NCBI GenBank assembly: GCA_021798835.1
Contig: JAJZBQ010000008.1
Span: 1-64,000 of the forward strand
DNA from: Pseudomonadota bacterium
GTDB lineage: Bacteria; Pseudomonadota; Gammaproteobacteria; Burkholderiales; Ferrovaceae
Length of the DNA: 64,000 nt
Direction: 5' to 3'
Below, one piece after another: positions 34,048 to 45,034 of the stretch. Both the position numbers and the translations under genes were made by a program. Position 1 is the first letter of the stretch; each line of letters opens with the position of its first letter. A model generated the notes under the pieces. The model ran no database searches. It had not been told where the DNA came from and was given only the letters and a program-made list of their open reading frames with translations.

Positions 34048-35719
34048 ACAGCGAGGGTTGAAAACCCTGTTTTTTGTTGCAAGCATGGCAATTTCCTGCT
34101 TGGTATGGGGGGGGGAGGCTGTGGTATCGGTGTCCCATCCTTTGGCGGCAGAAGCGGGGGCATGGGCCATCCAGCAGGGCGGGGATGCTGTTGATGCCGC
34201 AGCAGCCATCCAATTCGCGCTCAATGTGGTGGAGCCTCAGTCATCAGGGATTGGGGGTGGGGCTTTTATCATGATTTATCGTGCCAAGACTCAGGAAGTT
34301 CTGGCACTGGATGCGCGCGAAGTAGCACCGGCAGGGGCATCAGCGGATCAGTTCAACGGGATGGATTTTGAGCAAGCATCTACCAGCGGTATTTCTGTGG
34401 GGGTACCAGGTGCATTGGCTGGGATGGAGGCTTTGCGGCAGCGCTGGGGACACCTGACGCTGGCGCAGACACTGAAGCCTGCTCAGCACTACGCTCGAGA
34501 TGGATTCCAAGTGACCCCTTATCTGGCTAGAGCGATGCGCAGTTCACGCTTGGACCATCAACCGGAAGCTCGACGGCTGGTTCGTGACAAGAGTGGGCAA
34601 GTGTTGGTCGAGGGGGCTGTATGGCATCAACCAGAATTGGCGCATACACTGGATCTGATCGCATCTTCTGGGATTTCGGCTTTTTATCGGGGGCCGCTTG
34701 CCCGTGCCATAGTTATGGCCCAGCAGCGCAGTTTGGTGGGTCCTGCAGGAACCGGGAGAATGACACTGGATGATTTGGCACATTATCAGCCGGTATGGCG
34801 AACTCCTTTGGAATATCAGTATCACGATTATCGATTGGTGACCATGCCTCCTCCCTCATCGGGTGGGGTGGCGTTGTTTCAGGTTTTGGGAATGTTGGAT
34901 CGTTACCATATCGGCCATGCTCCGGACATGAATATGGGAAGTCCCGCCGAAATGCGTGTGACCATCGATGCGCTGCGCTTGGCCATGGTGGATCGTGCGC
35001 GTTGGATGGGAGATCCCCCGGCGGGTGTGGTGTTACCCGTAGAGCACCTGCTTTCCCCGAGTTATCTGGCGGCGCAGTCGCAGCGTATCAGTTCCGCACA
35101 CCGTCTGGAATTGGATCCTCCGCCGGCCAGTCCTGAGGGGACTCATACCACGCATTTTTCGGTGGTGGACCATGAAGGCAATGTGGTATCCGTGACTACA
35201 ACCGTGGAAGCCCCATGGGGTAGCGGCATTCTGGTCCCGAATTATGGATTTTTTCTGAATAATGAGTTGACTGATTTTAATCTGGTGCCACGAGCCAGCG
35301 CCCAGGACCCTGGGATCAATGACGTAAGGCCAGGGCACCGGCCACGCAGTAGCATGACCCCTTTATTGGTGTTTCGTGGCCCACAATGGATAGGGGCCTA
35401 TGGGTCGCCTGGGGGAGTCAGCATTATCAGTACGGTGCTGGAAATGACTCAGGATATGCTGGATGCTGGGATGAGCCCGTCTGCGGCGATCGCACAGCCA
35501 CGTTTCGCGGTATTGGATGCCGTAGGGACGATGGTGGTGGAGCCGTCATGGTCTGTGGAACAATTGAATCAATTGCGTCAGCAGGGTGATGAGATTCATG
35601 TCAGCGGTATTCCTCTGGGCTCGGTTCAATGGGTTGGACGTGATGAATCCACGGGAAAAATGGACGGTGCGGCTGACTTTCGTCGTGAAGGAACGGTATT
35701 GCGCCTCCCTGATCATTGA
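34022..35719 (+). CDS. ggt: Gamma-glutamyltransferase / glutathione hydrolase precursor
   Basis: A 565-residue periplasmic Ntn-hydrolase precursor. A signal peptide (LKTLFFVASMAISCLVWGGEA, in pieces about 13-33) leads into PLAAEAGAWAIQQGGDAVDAA. Autocleavage should occur before Thr376 in THTTHFSVVDHEG, yielding large and small subunits; SSGIGGGAFIMIY and PPPSSGGVALFQVL line the active site. It hydrolyses glutathione or transfers the glutamyl group. ATG 34022 lies within pssA; GTG 34007 is an alternative. A run of nine G (34107-34115) falls in the signal-peptide codons. Confidence 0.93.
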   Translation: MILLNQSTEQRGLKTLFFVASMAISCLVWGGEAVVSVSHPLAAEAGAWAIQQGGDAVDAAAAIQFALNVVEPQSSGIGGGAFIMIYRAKTQEVLALDAREVAPAGASADQFNGMDFEQASTSGISVGVPGALAGMEALRQRWGHLTLAQTLKPAQHYARDGFQVTPYLARAMRSSRLDHQPEARRLVRDKSGQVLVEGAVWHQPELAHTLDLIASSGISAFYRGPLARAIVMAQQRSLVGPAGTGRMTLDDLAHYQPVWRTPLEYQYHDYRLVTMPPPSSGGVALFQVLGMLDRYHIGHAPDMNMGSPAEMRVTIDALRLAMVDRARWMGDPPAGVVLPVEHLLSPSYLAAQSQRISSAHRLELDPPPASPEGTHTTHFSVVDHEGNVVSVTTTVEAPWGSGILVPNYGFFLNNELTDFNLVPRASAQDPGINDVRPGHRPRSSMTPLLVFRGPQWIGAYGSPGGVSIISTVLEMTQDMLDAGMSPSAAIAQPRFAVLDAVGTMVVEPSWSVEQLNQLRQQGDEIHVSGIPLGSVQWVGRDESTGKMDGAADFRREGTVLRLPDH

Positions 35720-35779
35720 GGATCAGGCCCATTTCATAGACATTTAGGCATGTGATGGGCAGGTTTGGCGCGCTTTTTG

Positions 35780-35785
35780 TATAAT
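35780..35785 (+). promoter_or_regulatory. -10 box upstream of tig
   Basis: A perfect TATAAT lies 34 bases before the tig ATG. No good -35 hexamer is seen at 16-18 bases. The start would be near 35792, giving a 28-base leader. A hairpin around the ggt stop (CCTGATC 35708-35714, GATCAGG 35721-35727) separates the units but lacks a T tract. Confidence 0.4.
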
Positions 35786-35819
35786 GAACGGTTTACTTTA
35801 TCTAGATCAGGATTTCACC

Positions 35820-37133
35820 ATGACCATGGTTAGCCCCGAAAACAATGTGCTGGAGCGTCGTCTCCAACTGACTATACCGCTGGATGATGTGCGCCAGGAA
35901 ACTGAGAAGCGCTTGCGCAAACTTGCTCGCTCAGTGCGTATTCAAGGCTTTCGACCAGGTAAAGTGCCCTACCGTATGGTGGTACAACAGTACGGTGCAG
36001 GGACAGAGGAGGAAGTGATCAACACGTTGGCGCAACAGCGCTTCAGTGAAGAGGTGCGTAACCAGAACCTGTTGGTGGCCGGTGTGCCACGATTTGATGC
36101 GCTTCCCATGGAAGAAGCCAGCCAACTCTTCGGGTTTTCTGCGACATTTGAGGTTTATCCTCAAGTGACTGTGGGAACATGGGAAGGGCGAGTGCTGGAA
36201 AAGACGACCGTTTCCGTGACCGATGAAGATGTTGAGCGAACATTGGCACTGTTGCGTCAACAGCGCATGACTTATCATTCGGTTGACCGGGCTTCTGCCC
36301 AGGGCGACAGGGTCTTGGTGGACTTCTCGGGAACGGTGGATGGGGAAGAGTTCTCGGGAGGAAAAGGCGAAAAAATGCCGGTTGTTTTGGGAAGTGGGCG
36401 CTTTTTGCCCGAGTTCGAACAAGGTTTGCTGGGATTGACAGCAGGCTTGGAGCATGTGTTTTCCCTGCCATTCCCTGAAAATTATCCGGCTGCCAATCTC
36501 GCTGGCAAAACAGCAACGTTTACAGTTTCTCTGAAAGAGGTTGCAGAGCCTGTATTGCCAGCCATTGATGATGAGTTTCTTAGTGCCGTTGGTGTTTCCA
36601 GTGGAGGAGAGTCTCAGTTGCGTCAGGAGTTGCGTGACAATCTGGAGCGTGAGGTGCGTCAAAAGTTGCGTGCGCAACTGAAAGAATCGGTCATGTCGCT
36701 GTTGTTGGAAGTGGCTCCGATTCCTGTTCCTCATGCGTTAATTCAGCGTGAAATCGTTCGGATGCGTGCTGGAATGATCGAAGATATGAAAAGTCGCAAT
36801 CCAAAGGAGAAACCCCCCGAACTTCCAGATTCCCTGTTTGAGTCTGCGGCAAAACGACGCGTTGCGCTGGGATTGATTGTCTCGGAATTGGTACGACAAC
36901 AGCAGATTTCTGCGACACCGGCAGCGGTTCGTGCCTTGATAGAAGAACTGGCATCGGCTTATGAGCATCCAGATGATGTTATTCGTTGGACCTATCAAAA
37001 TCAGGAACAGTTGCGTCAGGTGGAGGCGGTGGCTCTTGAGGATGCGGTAGTGGAATGGATTTGTACACAAGTGGAAATTCGCGAAATACATAAAACTTTT
37101 GCGGAACTTGCTCAACCAAACCAAGATCAGTAA
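35820..37133 (+). CDS. tig: Trigger factor (ribosome-associated chaperone and PPIase)
   Basis: A 437-residue trigger factor. The N-terminal ribosome-binding domain contains the signature loop [12 protein letters not shown] (about 46-57); the FKBP-type domain includes [20 protein letters not shown] and [15 protein letters not shown]; the helical C-terminal chaperone domain follows. It binds nascent chains at the ribosome exit and isomerises prolines. ATG 35820 has AGGAT upstream; an in-frame ATG at 35784 lies inside the likely promoter. clpP follows after 37 bases, the usual order. Confidence 0.95.
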   Translation: MTMVSPENNVLERRLQLTIPLDDVRQETEKRLRKLARSVRIQGFRPGKVPYRMVVQQYGAGTEEEVINTLAQQRFSEEVRNQNLLVAGVPRFDALPMEEASQLFGFSATFEVYPQVTVGTWEGRVLEKTTVSVTDEDVERTLALLRQQRMTYHSVDRASAQGDRVLVDFSGTVDGEEFSGGKGEKMPVVLGSGRFLPEFEQGLLGLTAGLEHVFSLPFPENYPAANLAGKTATFTVSLKEVAEPVLPAIDDEFLSAVGVSSGGESQLRQELRDNLEREVRQKLRAQLKESVMSLLLEVAPIPVPHALIQREIVRMRAGMIEDMKSRNPKEKPPELPDSLFESAAKRRVALGLIVSELVRQQQISATPAAVRALIEELASAYEHPDDVIRWTYQNQEQLRQVEAVALEDAVVEWICTQVEIREIHKTFAELAQPNQDQ

Positions 37134-37170
37134 CCTAGAACATAATTCTTTTGAGGCAGGAGACTCTGGA

Positions 37171-37788
37171 GTGGATATTCAGTCTATGAATTTGATTCCG
37201 ATGGTGGTGGAGCAAAGTAGCCGGGGGGAACGTTCCTACGATATTTTTTCACGCTTGCTCAAGGAAAGAGTGGTTTTTCTGGTTGGTCCGGTTAATGATG
37301 CGGTGGCCAATTTGATCGTAGCCCAACTATTGTTTTTGGAGTCAGAGAATCCCGATAAAGATATTCACCTCTATATCAATTCTCCGGGAGGATCTGTGTC
37401 GGCTGGATTGGCCATCTACGATACCATGCAGTTTATCAAGTCGGATGTCAGTACTACCTGTATGGGTATGGCTGCCAGTATGGGCGCTTTCTTGTTGGCT
37501 GCTGGGGCTTCAGGAAAACGTTATGTGCTGCCCAATGCACGTGTCATGATTCATCAACCGATGGGGGGGGCACAGGGTCAAGCATCGGATATCGAGATCC
37601 AGGCTCGTGAGATTCTTTATTTGCGCCAGCGGCTCAACGAAGTTATGGCTCACCATACAGGTAAATCCGTTGCTGAGATCGAGCGTGATACTGATCGTGA
37701 TAATTTTCTGGGCGCTCAGGAAGCGATTGACTATGGGTTGGTGGATCGGATGTTGACCCGTCGTGCCGATATGTCTGAAAAAGTATAA
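37171..37788 (+). CDS. clpP: ATP-dependent Clp protease proteolytic subunit
   Basis: A 205-residue serine protease that forms a tetradecameric chamber. The catalytic residues are Ser103 in [11 protein letters not shown], His128 in [11 protein letters not shown], and an Asp in the ERDTDRDNF region. GTG 37171 (protein [15 protein letters not shown]) is chosen since GGCAGGAG stands eight bases upstream; ATG 37186 is the alternative. It works with ClpX, encoded 29 bases downstream, and with ClpA, encoded near the window end. A run of eight G encodes Met-Gly-Gly after the catalytic His. Confidence 0.96.
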   Translation: MDIQSMNLIPMVVEQSSRGERSYDIFSRLLKERVVFLVGPVNDAVANLIVAQLLFLESENPDKDIHLYINSPGGSVSAGLAIYDTMQFIKSDVSTTCMGMAASMGAFLLAAGASGKRYVLPNARVMIHQPMGGAQGQASDIEIQAREILYLRQRLNEVMAHHTGKSVAEIERDTDRDNFLGAQEAIDYGLVDRMLTRRADMSEKV

Positions 37789-37817
37789 AGTCCAATAAAA
37801 ATTAGTGGTGATGTCAA

Positions 37818-39074
37818 ATGAGTGAAATCAACGCATCGGAAAAATTGCTGTATTGTTCCTTCTGTGGAAAAAGTCAGCATGAAGTGCGCAAGTTGATTGC
37901 CGGTCCATCGGTGTTCATCTGTGATGAATGCATAGAATTATGCAATGACATCATTCGCGATGAGATTGAGGAAGCGGATTCGCATCATATCAAGACCGAA
38001 TTGCCCACGCCTCAGGAAATTGCGGCGATTCTGGATCAATATGTGATCGACCAAAAAAAGGCAAAAAAAATTCTCTCGGTTGCCGTATACAACCACTATA
38101 AACGTTTGCGTCACCAGGGTAAGAACAAAGAAATAGAGTTGTCCAAGAGTAATATCCTACTCATTGGCCCCACGGGTTCAGGTAAGACGTTGCTGGCCCA
38201 GACGTTGGCGCGTTTGTTGGATGTTCCCTTTGTCATCGCTGATGCGACAACCCTGACCGAAGCAGGGTATGTAGGCGAGGATGTGGAAAATATTATTCAG
38301 AAACTGCTCCAGAAGTGCGATTACGATATAGAAAAGGCCCAGCGTGGGATCATCTATATCGATGAAATCGACAAGATTTCGCGAAAATCCGACAATCCCT
38401 CCATTACCCGCGACGTGTCTGGTGAAGGAGTTCAGCAGGCGTTGCTGAAATTGATCGAGGGAACGACTGCATCGGTTCCTCCGCAAGGTGGAAGAAAACA
38501 TCCCAATCAGGAATTTGTACAGATTGATACCACCAACATATTGTTCATCTGTGGTGGAGCCTTTGGCGGATTGGACAAGATTGTACGTCATCGCTCGGAT
38601 CGTTCTGGTATCGGTTTTGGCGCGGAAGTCAAAAGTCAGGATCAACAGACGATCAATCAGGCGCTGGCTGATATAGAAACTGAGGATCTTGTTAAATATG
38701 GCTTGATCCCGGAATTTGTTGGACGTTTGCCGGTGGTGGCGACACTGGAAGAATTGCATGAGGAGGCGTTGGTCCGAATTTTGACAGAACCCAGAAATTC
38801 TTTGACCAAACAGTTTCAGAAATTGTTTTCCATGGAAAATGTCGAATTGGAGTTCCGGCCTGCTGCCTTGCAAGCCATTGCTGTCAAGGCCCTGGAACGC
38901 AAAACCGGAGCGCGTGGACTACGCTCGATTATTGAACAGACGTTACTGGATACCATGTTTGATCTTCCATCACAGCAGAATGTCAGCAAGGTTGTGGTGG
39001 ATGAAGGTTGTATTCAAACTGGTAGCGCTCCCCTGTTGATTTATACGGATACTCAAAAGGTGGTGGGGGTTTGA
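37818..39074 (+). CDS. clpX: ATP-dependent Clp protease ATP-binding subunit ClpX
   Basis: A 418-residue AAA+ unfoldase. The N-terminal zinc domain carries Cys13, Cys16, Cys35 and Cys38 ([15 protein letters not shown]). Walker A is [12 protein letters not shown], Walker [11 protein letters not shown]; the [16 protein letters not shown] segment and the [14 protein letters not shown] sensor region are conserved. It selects substrates and feeds them to ClpP. Length is normal. No terminator follows, but lon has its own heat-shock-type promoter. Confidence 0.97.
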   Translation: MSEINASEKLLYCSFCGKSQHEVRKLIAGPSVFICDECIELCNDIIRDEIEEADSHHIKTELPTPQEIAAILDQYVIDQKKAKKILSVAVYNHYKRLRHQGKNKEIELSKSNILLIGPTGSGKTLLAQTLARLLDVPFVIADATTLTEAGYVGEDVENIIQKLLQKCDYDIEKAQRGIIYIDEIDKISRKSDNPSITRDVSGEGVQQALLKLIEGTTASVPPQGGRKHPNQEFVQIDTTNILFICGGAFGGLDKIVRHRSDRSGIGFGAEVKSQDQQTINQALADIETEDLVKYGLIPEFVGRLPVVATLEELHEEALVRILTEPRNSLTKQFQKLFSMENVELEFRPAALQAIAVKALERKTGARGLRSIIEQTLLDTMFDLPSQQNVSKVVVDEGCIQTGSAPLLIYTDTQKVVGV

Positions 39075-39088
39075 CCGACATTGTTGCT

Positions 39089-39118
39089 CTTGAAAAAGCA
39101 GGTGGCATCCCCCATGTG
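39089..39118 (+). promoter_or_regulatory. Sigma-32 (RpoH) type heat-shock promoter of lon
   Basis: CTTGAAA (39089-39095), a 14-base spacer and CCCCATGTG (39110-39118) match the RpoH consensus (CTTGAAA, 11-16 bases, CCCCATNT) almost perfectly. Transcription would start near 39125, about 26 bases before the lon ATG. lon is a classical RpoH target, which supports the call. Confidence 0.8.
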
Positions 39119-39150
39119 ATGGCTAGTTGACGAAACAGAGGCCCGTAATC

Positions 39151-41553
39151 ATGACTACTGAAACCACCGAAATCTTGCAATTGCCCTTGTTGCCCCTACG
39201 TGATGTGGTGGTGTTCCCGCACATGGTGATTCCTCTCTTTGTAGGACGTCCCAAGTCCATAAGAGCACTGGAAGTCGCCATGGAATCTGGCAAGAATCTT
39301 TTACTGGTGGCACAGAAATCGGCTTCTGACGATGATCCTGGCGTGGATGAGCTCTATCCGGTGGGGAGTGTCGCGAGTATTTTGCAGATGCTAAAACTTC
39401 CCGATGGCACGGTAAAGGTTTTGGTAGAGGGATTGCATCGAGTGACGGTGGCGGAAGTTACTGAGCCCGATGATGCTTATTTTCTGGGAAGTGCCGTGAC
39501 TGTTCCAGAGGAAGATCATCTGGTCCCGGAACTGGAAGCCTTGCGTCGGACATTGCTGACGCAGTTTGACCAGTTTGTAAAACTGAACAAAAAAATCCCC
39601 CAGGAGGTTCTGACCTCTTTTTCCAGTATTGATCAGGCGGGGCGTTTGGCTGATACTGTGGCTACTCATGTTCCCCTGAAACTGGAGCAAAAACAGCAAA
39701 TCCTGACGCTTTTTGATACACGCAAGCGTATAGAAAAGTTATTGACCTTGCTGGAAAGCGAGATTGATATTCTTCAGGTGGAAAAGCGCATACGTGGGCG
39801 AGTCAAGCGTCAGATGGAGAAGAGTCAGCGCGAATATTACTTGAATGAACAAGTCAAGGCCATTCAAAAGGAGTTGGGTGACAGCGAGGATGGGGCTGAC
39901 ATCGAAGAGATGGAGAAAAAGATTCGTGCCGCTCATATGCCCAAGGAGGCCTTGAGCAAGGCTGAGGCTGAACTCAAGAAATTGCGTCTCATGTCTCCGA
40001 TGTCGGCTGAGGCAACGGTGGTGCGCAATTACATTGATGCCTTGGTGGCCCTGCCCTGGAAAAAGAAAACACGGGTCAGCACTGACTTGGCAGTATGTGA
40101 AAAAGTTCTGGATGAAGATCACTACGGACTGGATAGGGTCAAGGAAAGAATCGTTGAATACCTGGCTGTGCAGACGCGGGTCGATAAAGTGAAAGCGCCT
40201 ATTCTTTGTCTGGTCGGTCCACCCGGTGTTGGAAAAACATCTTTGGGCCAGTCTATTGCTCGAGCAACCAACCGAAAATTCATTCGCATGGCTCTCGGGG
40301 GGGTGCGCGATGAAGCTGAAATTCGCGGGCATCGCCGCACTTACATTGGGGCCATGCCTGGAAAAATTCTTCAGAGTCTGACCAAGGTTGGAGTTCGTAA
40401 TCCACTGTTTTTACTTGATGAAGTAGATAAGATGGGGCAGGATTTTCGTGGAGATCCGGCATCGGCCTTGCTGGAGGTTCTTGATCCGGAGCAGAATCAT
40501 ACGTTTACTGATCACTATGTCGAGGTGGAGTACGATTTGTCGGATGTCATGTTTGTTGCAACGGCTAACACACTCGATATTCCCTCTCCCTTGTTGGATC
40601 GCATGGAAGTTATCCGCTTGTCCGGGTATACCGAAGATGAGAAAGTCAATATTGCACGCCAGTATCTCTTGCCCAAGCAGTTGAAGGCCAATGGTCTGCG
40701 CGAAGATGAGATTGTGGTCGCGGACAGTGCGTTGCGTACGATCGTGCAGTATTACACGCGTGAAGCAGGTGTCCGTTCTCTCGATCGTGAAATTGCCAAG
40801 ATTTGTCGCAAGGTGGTCAAGTCCCTGTTGCTTGAGAAAAAAGATAAAAAAGTCACGGTGAGTTCCCGTAATTTGGATAAGTATCTTGGAGTACGTCGTT
40901 ACAGTTTCGGTGTGGCCGAGAAGCATAACCAGGTGGGGCAGGTAACTGGGTTGGCATGGACGGAAGTGGGAGGAGAGTTGCTGACTATTGAGGCCGCGCG
41001 GGTGACGGGTAAGGGAAAGATGACGACCACCGGTAAACTGGGTGAGGTTATGCAAGAGTCTATTCAGGCTGCGCTGAGTGTTGTGCGTAGTCGTGCAGCC
41101 AATTTGGGAATTGCTCCGGATTTTTACGAGAAATCGGATATTCATATCCATTTGCCCGAGGGAGCAACACCCAAAGATGGGCCCAGCGCAGGTATTGCCA
41201 TTGCGACGGCCATGGTATCGGTTCTCAGTGGTATTCCAGTTCGTGCCGATGTGGCCATGACGGGTGAAATCACTTTGCGTGGAGAGGTGTTACCTATCGG
41301 GGGGCTCAAGGAAAAATTGTTGGCCGCACAGCGTGGCGGAATAAAAACCGTCCTGATTCCTCAGGAGAACAGCAAGGATCTGGTGGAGATTCCAGATACC
41401 ATAAAAGGTAAACTGGATTTGCATCCCGTGCGTTGGATCGATCAGGTTTTGGCGCTGGCGCTTGAGCGGCAGCCTGTTCCGCTGGAGGAAGGGGTAAGTG
41501 AGGCCAGCCCTCCAAAGTCGGTGGAAATTCAGCCTGCTTCCATTAAACATTGA
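39151..41553 (+). CDS. lon: ATP-dependent protease Lon
   Basis: An 800-residue LonA. The N-terminal substrate-binding domain starts [22 protein letters not shown] in pieces (about 13-34); a coiled region [20 protein letters not shown] is typical; the AAA+ module has [15 protein letters not shown] and the [19 protein letters not shown] segment; the protease domain holds the catalytic Ser in [10 protein letters not shown] and a Lys in LKEKLLAA. It degrades misfolded and regulatory proteins. ATG 39151 follows AGAGG; the frame extends to a TTG at 39127 that overlaps the promoter and is rejected. Confidence 0.97.
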   Translation: MTTETTEILQLPLLPLRDVVVFPHMVIPLFVGRPKSIRALEVAMESGKNLLLVAQKSASDDDPGVDELYPVGSVASILQMLKLPDGTVKVLVEGLHRVTVAEVTEPDDAYFLGSAVTVPEEDHLVPELEALRRTLLTQFDQFVKLNKKIPQEVLTSFSSIDQAGRLADTVATHVPLKLEQKQQILTLFDTRKRIEKLLTLLESEIDILQVEKRIRGRVKRQMEKSQREYYLNEQVKAIQKELGDSEDGADIEEMEKKIRAAHMPKEALSKAEAELKKLRLMSPMSAEATVVRNYIDALVALPWKKKTRVSTDLAVCEKVLDEDHYGLDRVKERIVEYLAVQTRVDKVKAPILCLVGPPGVGKTSLGQSIARATNRKFIRMALGGVRDEAEIRGHRRTYIGAMPGKILQSLTKVGVRNPLFLLDEVDKMGQDFRGDPASALLEVLDPEQNHTFTDHYVEVEYDLSDVMFVATANTLDIPSPLLDRMEVIRLSGYTEDEKVNIARQYLLPKQLKANGLREDEIVVADSALRTIVQYYTREAGVRSLDREIAKICRKVVKSLLLEKKDKKVTVSSRNLDKYLGVRRYSFGVAEKHNQVGQVTGLAWTEVGGELLTIEAARVTGKGKMTTTGKLGEVMQESIQAALSVVRSRAANLGIAPDFYEKSDIHIHLPEGATPKDGPSAGIAIATAMVSVLSGIPVRADVAMTGEITLRGEVLPIGGLKEKLLAAQRGGIKTVLIPQENSKDLVEIPDTIKGKLDLHPVRWIDQVLALALERQPVPLEEGVSEASPPKSVEIQPASIKH

Positions 41554-41581
41554 TTTTTTCTGCTTTTCATCCGAAAAATGG

Positions 41582-41610
41582 TTGACAGGGTGTCTGCACA
41601 CCCTTATAAA
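41582..41610 (+). promoter_or_regulatory. Strong hupB promoter with a palindrome filling the spacer
   Basis: TTGACA (41582-41587) is perfect, the spacer is 17 bases and the -10 is TATAAA (41605-41610). A perfect inverted repeat AGGGTGT (41587-41593) and ACACCCT (41598-41604) with a 4-base CTGC centre occupies exactly the space between -35 and -10, the classical place for a repressor operator. The start would be near 41617, leaving a leader of about 56 bases. Confidence 0.8.
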
Positions 41611-41672
41611 GGCTAATTGAGCGCCGTCTGTGGCGTTTGGTTTGTTGTGTCCAATGAAAAAAGGGGAACCCT

Positions 41673-41945
41673 GTGAACAAATCTGAATTAATCGAACAAA
41701 TGGCTGAAGCAGCAGATATTTCGAAGGCGGCTGCAGGCCGTGCCCTGGAAGGGGCGTTAGCTGCGATAAAGGCCAGTCTGCAACAAGGAAAGGAAGTTTC
41801 TTTGGTGGGTTTTGGTGCATTTTACGTGGGCGAACGCGCGGCGCGTACGGGACGTAACCCTAGCACGGGCGAGACCATCAAAATCAAGGCTGCAAAAACG
41901 CCGAAGTTCAGGGCTGGCAAAACTCTTAAGGATAGTGTAAACTAG
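41673..41945 (+). CDS. hupB: DNA-binding protein HU-beta
   Basis: A 90-residue histone-like protein starting [20 protein letters not shown], with [15 protein letters not shown], the [13 protein letters not shown] core, the DNA-binding arm sequence [20 protein letters not shown] with its conserved proline, and GKTLKDSV. It coats and bends chromosomal DNA. The start is GTG at 41673 preceded by AAAAGGGG. Its place right after lon and before two tRNAs and ppiD is standard in betaproteobacteria. Confidence 0.97.
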   Translation: MNKSELIEQMAEAADISKAAAGRALEGALAAIKASLQQGKEVSLVGFGAFYVGERAARTGRNPSTGETIKIKAAKTPKFRAGKTLKDSVN

Positions 41946-41956
41946 CATTCTTTGTT

Positions 41957-42032
41957 GGGTGCTTAGCTCAGTTGGTAGAGCGTCGCCCTTACAAGGCGAA
42001 TGTCGGGGGTTCGAGCCCCTCAGCACCCACCA
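41957..42032 (+). tRNA. tRNA-Val (TAC anticodon)
   Basis: A 76-nt cloverleaf with acceptor GGGTGCT / AGCACCC, D arm TAGCTCAGTTGGTAGAGC, anticodon stem-loop CGCCC-TTACAAG-GCG region with loop CTTACAA giving TAC, T arm GGGGGTTCGAGCCCC and encoded CCA. It starts 12 bases after hupB and is likely co-transcribed with the tRNA-Asp that follows. Confidence 0.96.
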
Positions 42033-42063
42033 GTATTTTGGTAAATATTCGTCAAAGTTTTTA

Positions 42064-42140
42064 GGAGTGGTAGTTCAGTTGGTTAGAATACCGGCCTGTC
42101 ACGCCGGGGGTCGCGGGTTCGAGTCCCGTCCACTCCGCCA
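42064..42140 (+). tRNA. tRNA-Asp (GTC anticodon)
   Basis: A 77-nt tRNA with acceptor GGAGTGG / CCACTCC, anticodon arm CCGGC-CTGTCAC-GCCGG giving GTC, T arm CGGGTTCGAGTCCCG and encoded CCA. It lies 31 bases after tRNA-Val and 53 bases before a strong terminator. Confidence 0.96.
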
Positions 42141-42193
42141 ATTTAAGAAATCTGTCATGCGTCAACAGGTTTTCAAATGAATAAACGAAGAAG

Positions 42194-42218
42194 CCGTTGA
42201 GAAATCAACGGTTTTTTT
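42194..42218 (+). terminator. Rho-independent terminator after the tRNA pair
   Basis: CCGTTGA and TCAACGG pair as a perfect 7-base stem around GAAA, followed by seven T (42212-42218). It should end the hupB-tRNA-Val-tRNA-Asp transcript just before ppiD. Confidence 0.9.
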
Positions 42219-42236
42219 GTTTTAGAGAGGATTGTC

Positions 42237-44165
42237 ATGCTGAGCGGGTTCCGCACATTGTCACAAACATGGGTAGCCAAGGTAGTACTGGCGCTGATTA
42301 CTATCCCCTTCGCACTGTTTGGTGTTGAGTATTATTTTCAGCAAGGTGGGGCAGGGGGGGCGGTTCTCAAGGTTGATGGAGAATCTATCAGTCAGCAAGA
42401 ATTTCGTGAAGCCTTGCGTGCTCAGCAACAACAGATGCAACAAAATAGCGGAGGGCGAGATGGTGGTCAGGAAGAGTCACCCTTGTTACGCTATGAGGCA
42501 CTCAATGCACTGGTTAATCGTCAGTTATTGCTTAACTATGCCAAACGTGAGCATTTGACCGTACCTGATCAACTACTGATCAATGAAATTGGCCGTATTG
42601 ATGTGTTCCAGGATTCTGGAAAGTTCTCTCAGACACGCTACGAGCAAGTGCTCAAGAGCCAGGGAATGACCCCGAAACAGTTTGAGCAACGCTTGCGCAG
42701 TGATCTGATGTTGCAACTGGAACAAGGATCTCTGATTGGTACGGCATGGGTTCCTGAACCCAGTCTTGATGCTTTCTTGAAACTCAGTGGTCAGGTTCGT
42801 ACATTGTCCAGTGCAGTGGTGCCAGCGGAGACTTACCTGCCTCAGGTGAAACTGTCTTCAGAGGCGGCACAACATTACTACCAATCCCATTCGGATGAGT
42901 TTCGTGTTCCAGAAATGGTGGATGTTCAGTATGTTGTCCTGTCGGCAGAGCACCCTCAGACGTTGCCCGTTGTGACGGCCGATGAAATTCGTCATGCCTA
43001 TGACGATCCCGCGAATCAGACACGCTGGAAGGGCCAAGAAAAGCGTCGGGTTCGACATATTTTACTGACGGTTCCCAGTGGGGCCAGCGTGGCTGAGCGA
43101 CACACAGTATTGGAGCGTATCACACGTCTTCGGCAACAGTTGCTGGAGCATCCGGAGCGTTTTTCTGATATCGCCAAAACCCAGTCACAAGATCCTGGTT
43201 CGGCACATCAAGGTGGTGAGTTGGGTTTTTTTGCGCGTGGCGTGATGACACCAGCGTTTGATCGAGCGGCATTTGCCCTGAAGCAGGGGGATATTTCAGA
43301 ACCGGTGGAAACGGATTTTGGTTATCACCTGATTCAAGTGGAAGAAATTCAACCAGCCACCCCCAAGACTTTGGAGCAGGCCACGCCTGAACTGACGGAA
43401 GAATTGCGCCGCCAAAAGGCAACCCAGGAGTTTTCTGAGGCGGCTGATGGGTTTGGTTCTATGGTCTATGAGCAGTCGGGGAGTCTTCAGCCGGCAGCTA
43501 CTCGTTACCACCTACCTTTGCAAAGTCAGTCGGGGATAAGCCAGGGAACCCAAACCGGGATCTGGGCCAATCAGAAATTGCAGGTGGCACTTTTCTCGTC
43601 TGCTGTTCTCAAGGATCACCGTAATACACAGGCGATTGAGATCACACCGGGGACAATGGTAGCGGCACGGGTCATCGCGGATCACCCCGCACATATTCGT
43701 CCATTTGATGAGGTGTCGGGGGGAATTCAGCAACAGTTGATGCACCAGGAGGCAGCGCGTCTCACGCGCGTGGCGGGTGAAGCGATGCTTAAGGATTTGC
43801 GTGCCGGACATGCCGTGTCTTCTCTGTCATGGTCAGGGGAACGTCAATTGAGTCGCCAGCAGGCCTATGCTGGGGCTCTCCCAGGTGGAGCGGCGATCTC
43901 ACCCGCCTTTCAGTTGGATGAACATCAGTTGCCAGGCTATGTGGGTGCGACGACACAGGAAGGGAATTATGTCCTGATCAAGGTTACCGCAGTGCAACCC
44001 GGTTCCACCAATGATCCGAGATTGCGCAAGGAAGCAGAAACGGCATTAAGCCGTGCCTACGGTGATGAGATCATGGAAACATTCCTGAACTCCCTGCGTC
44101 AGGGTGCCAACATTCAGGTTCTGGACAAGCAGTTGATGGCCGGCACGCCGGCCGAACACCCCTAG
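42237..44165 (+). CDS. ppiD: Periplasmic folding chaperone PpiD (SurA N and parvulin domains)
   Basis: A 642-residue inner-membrane anchored periplasmic chaperone. One N-terminal transmembrane helix ([20 protein letters not shown], about 13-32) is followed by a SurA-N-like region ([20 protein letters not shown]) and a parvulin domain with [34 protein letters not shown] and [11 protein letters not shown]. It helps fold exported proteins near the Sec translocon. AGAGAGGA precedes the ATG. Its last four bases overlap the convergent fabI stop. Confidence 0.93.
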   Translation: MLSGFRTLSQTWVAKVVLALITIPFALFGVEYYFQQGGAGGAVLKVDGESISQQEFREALRAQQQQMQQNSGGRDGGQEESPLLRYEALNALVNRQLLLNYAKREHLTVPDQLLINEIGRIDVFQDSGKFSQTRYEQVLKSQGMTPKQFEQRLRSDLMLQLEQGSLIGTAWVPEPSLDAFLKLSGQVRTLSSAVVPAETYLPQVKLSSEAAQHYYQSHSDEFRVPEMVDVQYVVLSAEHPQTLPVVTADEIRHAYDDPANQTRWKGQEKRRVRHILLTVPSGASVAERHTVLERITRLRQQLLEHPERFSDIAKTQSQDPGSAHQGGELGFFARGVMTPAFDRAAFALKQGDISEPVETDFGYHLIQVEEIQPATPKTLEQATPELTEELRRQKATQEFSEAADGFGSMVYEQSGSLQPAATRYHLPLQSQSGISQGTQTGIWANQKLQVALFSSAVLKDHRNTQAIEITPGTMVAARVIADHPAHIRPFDEVSGGIQQQLMHQEAARLTRVAGEAMLKDLRAGHAVSSLSWSGERQLSRQQAYAGALPGGAAISPAFQLDEHQLPGYVGATTQEGNYVLIKVTAVQPGSTNDPRLRKEAETALSRAYGDEIMETFLNSLRQGANIQVLDKQLMAGTPAEHP

Positions 44166-44950
44166 CCTCCTGCCATACCGGGTACAGTGCTTGAGAAACC
44201 ACCGTCTACATGCACGATTTCTCCTGTGATTCCCGATGCCAGTGAGCTGCACAAAAAAGCCGCTACATTGCCGACTTCTTCGATGGTAACGTTGCGACGC
44301 AGAGGGGCGGTCTGTTCCACGTACCCCAGGATTTTTCCGAAATCGCCAATTCCCGATGCCGCCAACGTCTTGATGGGTCCTGCCGATATGGCATTGACGC
44401 GTATTCCCATAGGGCCCAGACTTTGTGCCAGATATCGGACATTGGCTTCCAGGCTGGCCTTGGCCAAGCCCATGACGTTATAGTTTGGTACAGAACGCTC
44501 AGCACCCAGATAAGACAGGGTTAGCAGAGATCCCTGACGCTCGGCCAGCAGTGGGGCACCAAATTTGGCCATGGCAGAAAAACTGTAGGAACTGATGTCG
44601 TGGGCGATGCGGAAGTTCTCTCGGGTAACCGACTCATGAAAGTTACCAGCCAGCGCTTCGCGAGGAGCAAAAGCTATGGAGTGAATGATGCTATCCAGTC
44701 CCTCTTTCTGGCGTGCCAACTGGTCGAACAGATGTTCGATATCCGAATCTTGAGCAACATCACAGGGGTAAATTTCTGCTACTCCCATTTCAGCGGCCAA
44801 TTTTTCAACGCGACCGCGAACGGCTTCCCCCTGATAAGTCAAAACGATATTGGCCCCTTCGCGCTGCATGGCGCGGGCGATGCCCCAAGCGATGGAACGG
44901 TTGCTGAGCAACCCGGTGACCAAGACTTTTTTACTCGCCAGAAATCCCAT
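44162..44950 (-). CDS. fabI: Enoyl-acyl carrier protein reductase (NADH)
   Basis: A 262-residue short-chain dehydrogenase that carries out the last step of each fatty-acid elongation cycle. The cofactor region has [19 protein letters not shown] (about 11-29); the catalytic Tyr-Lys pair is in [18 protein letters not shown] with the FabI spacing Tyr-x6-Lys; [13 protein letters not shown] is the substrate loop, normally the triclosan-binding area. Length and motifs fit FabI rather than FabV or FabL. It is divergent from the peptide transporter and tail-to-tail with ppiD. Confidence 0.96.
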   Translation of the reverse strand: MGFLASKKVLVTGLLSNRSIAWGIARAMQREGANIVLTYQGEAVRGRVEKLAAEMGVAEIYPCDVAQDSDIEHLFDQLARQKEGLDSIIHSIAFAPREALAGNFHESVTRENFRIAHDISSYSFSAMAKFGAPLLAERQGSLLTLSYLGAERSVPNYNVMGLAKASLEANVRYLAQSLGPMGIRVNAISAGPIKTLAASGIGDFGKILGYVEQTAPLRRNVTIEEVGNVAAFLCSSLASGITGEIVHVDGGFSSTVPGMAGG

Positions 44951-45034
44951 GATGCCCTCTTTGTTGTAGTGATAAGGCGCCCATCATAAACTATTCAACG
45001 TTAGGCGCGAAGCAGAACAGGGTAGAATGCGGGA

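Noticed and set aside
35708..35727. Hairpin CCTGATC / GATCAGG at the ggt stop as a terminator
   Set aside because: The stem is perfect, but no T tract follows; only a weak termination or stability role is possible, so it is not listed as a terminator.
44951..45034. Defined promoters in the fabI / peptide-transporter divergent gap
   Set aside because: TATGAT and TAGAAT boxes occur on the two strands, but neither has a matching -35 at a proper distance, so they were not annotated.
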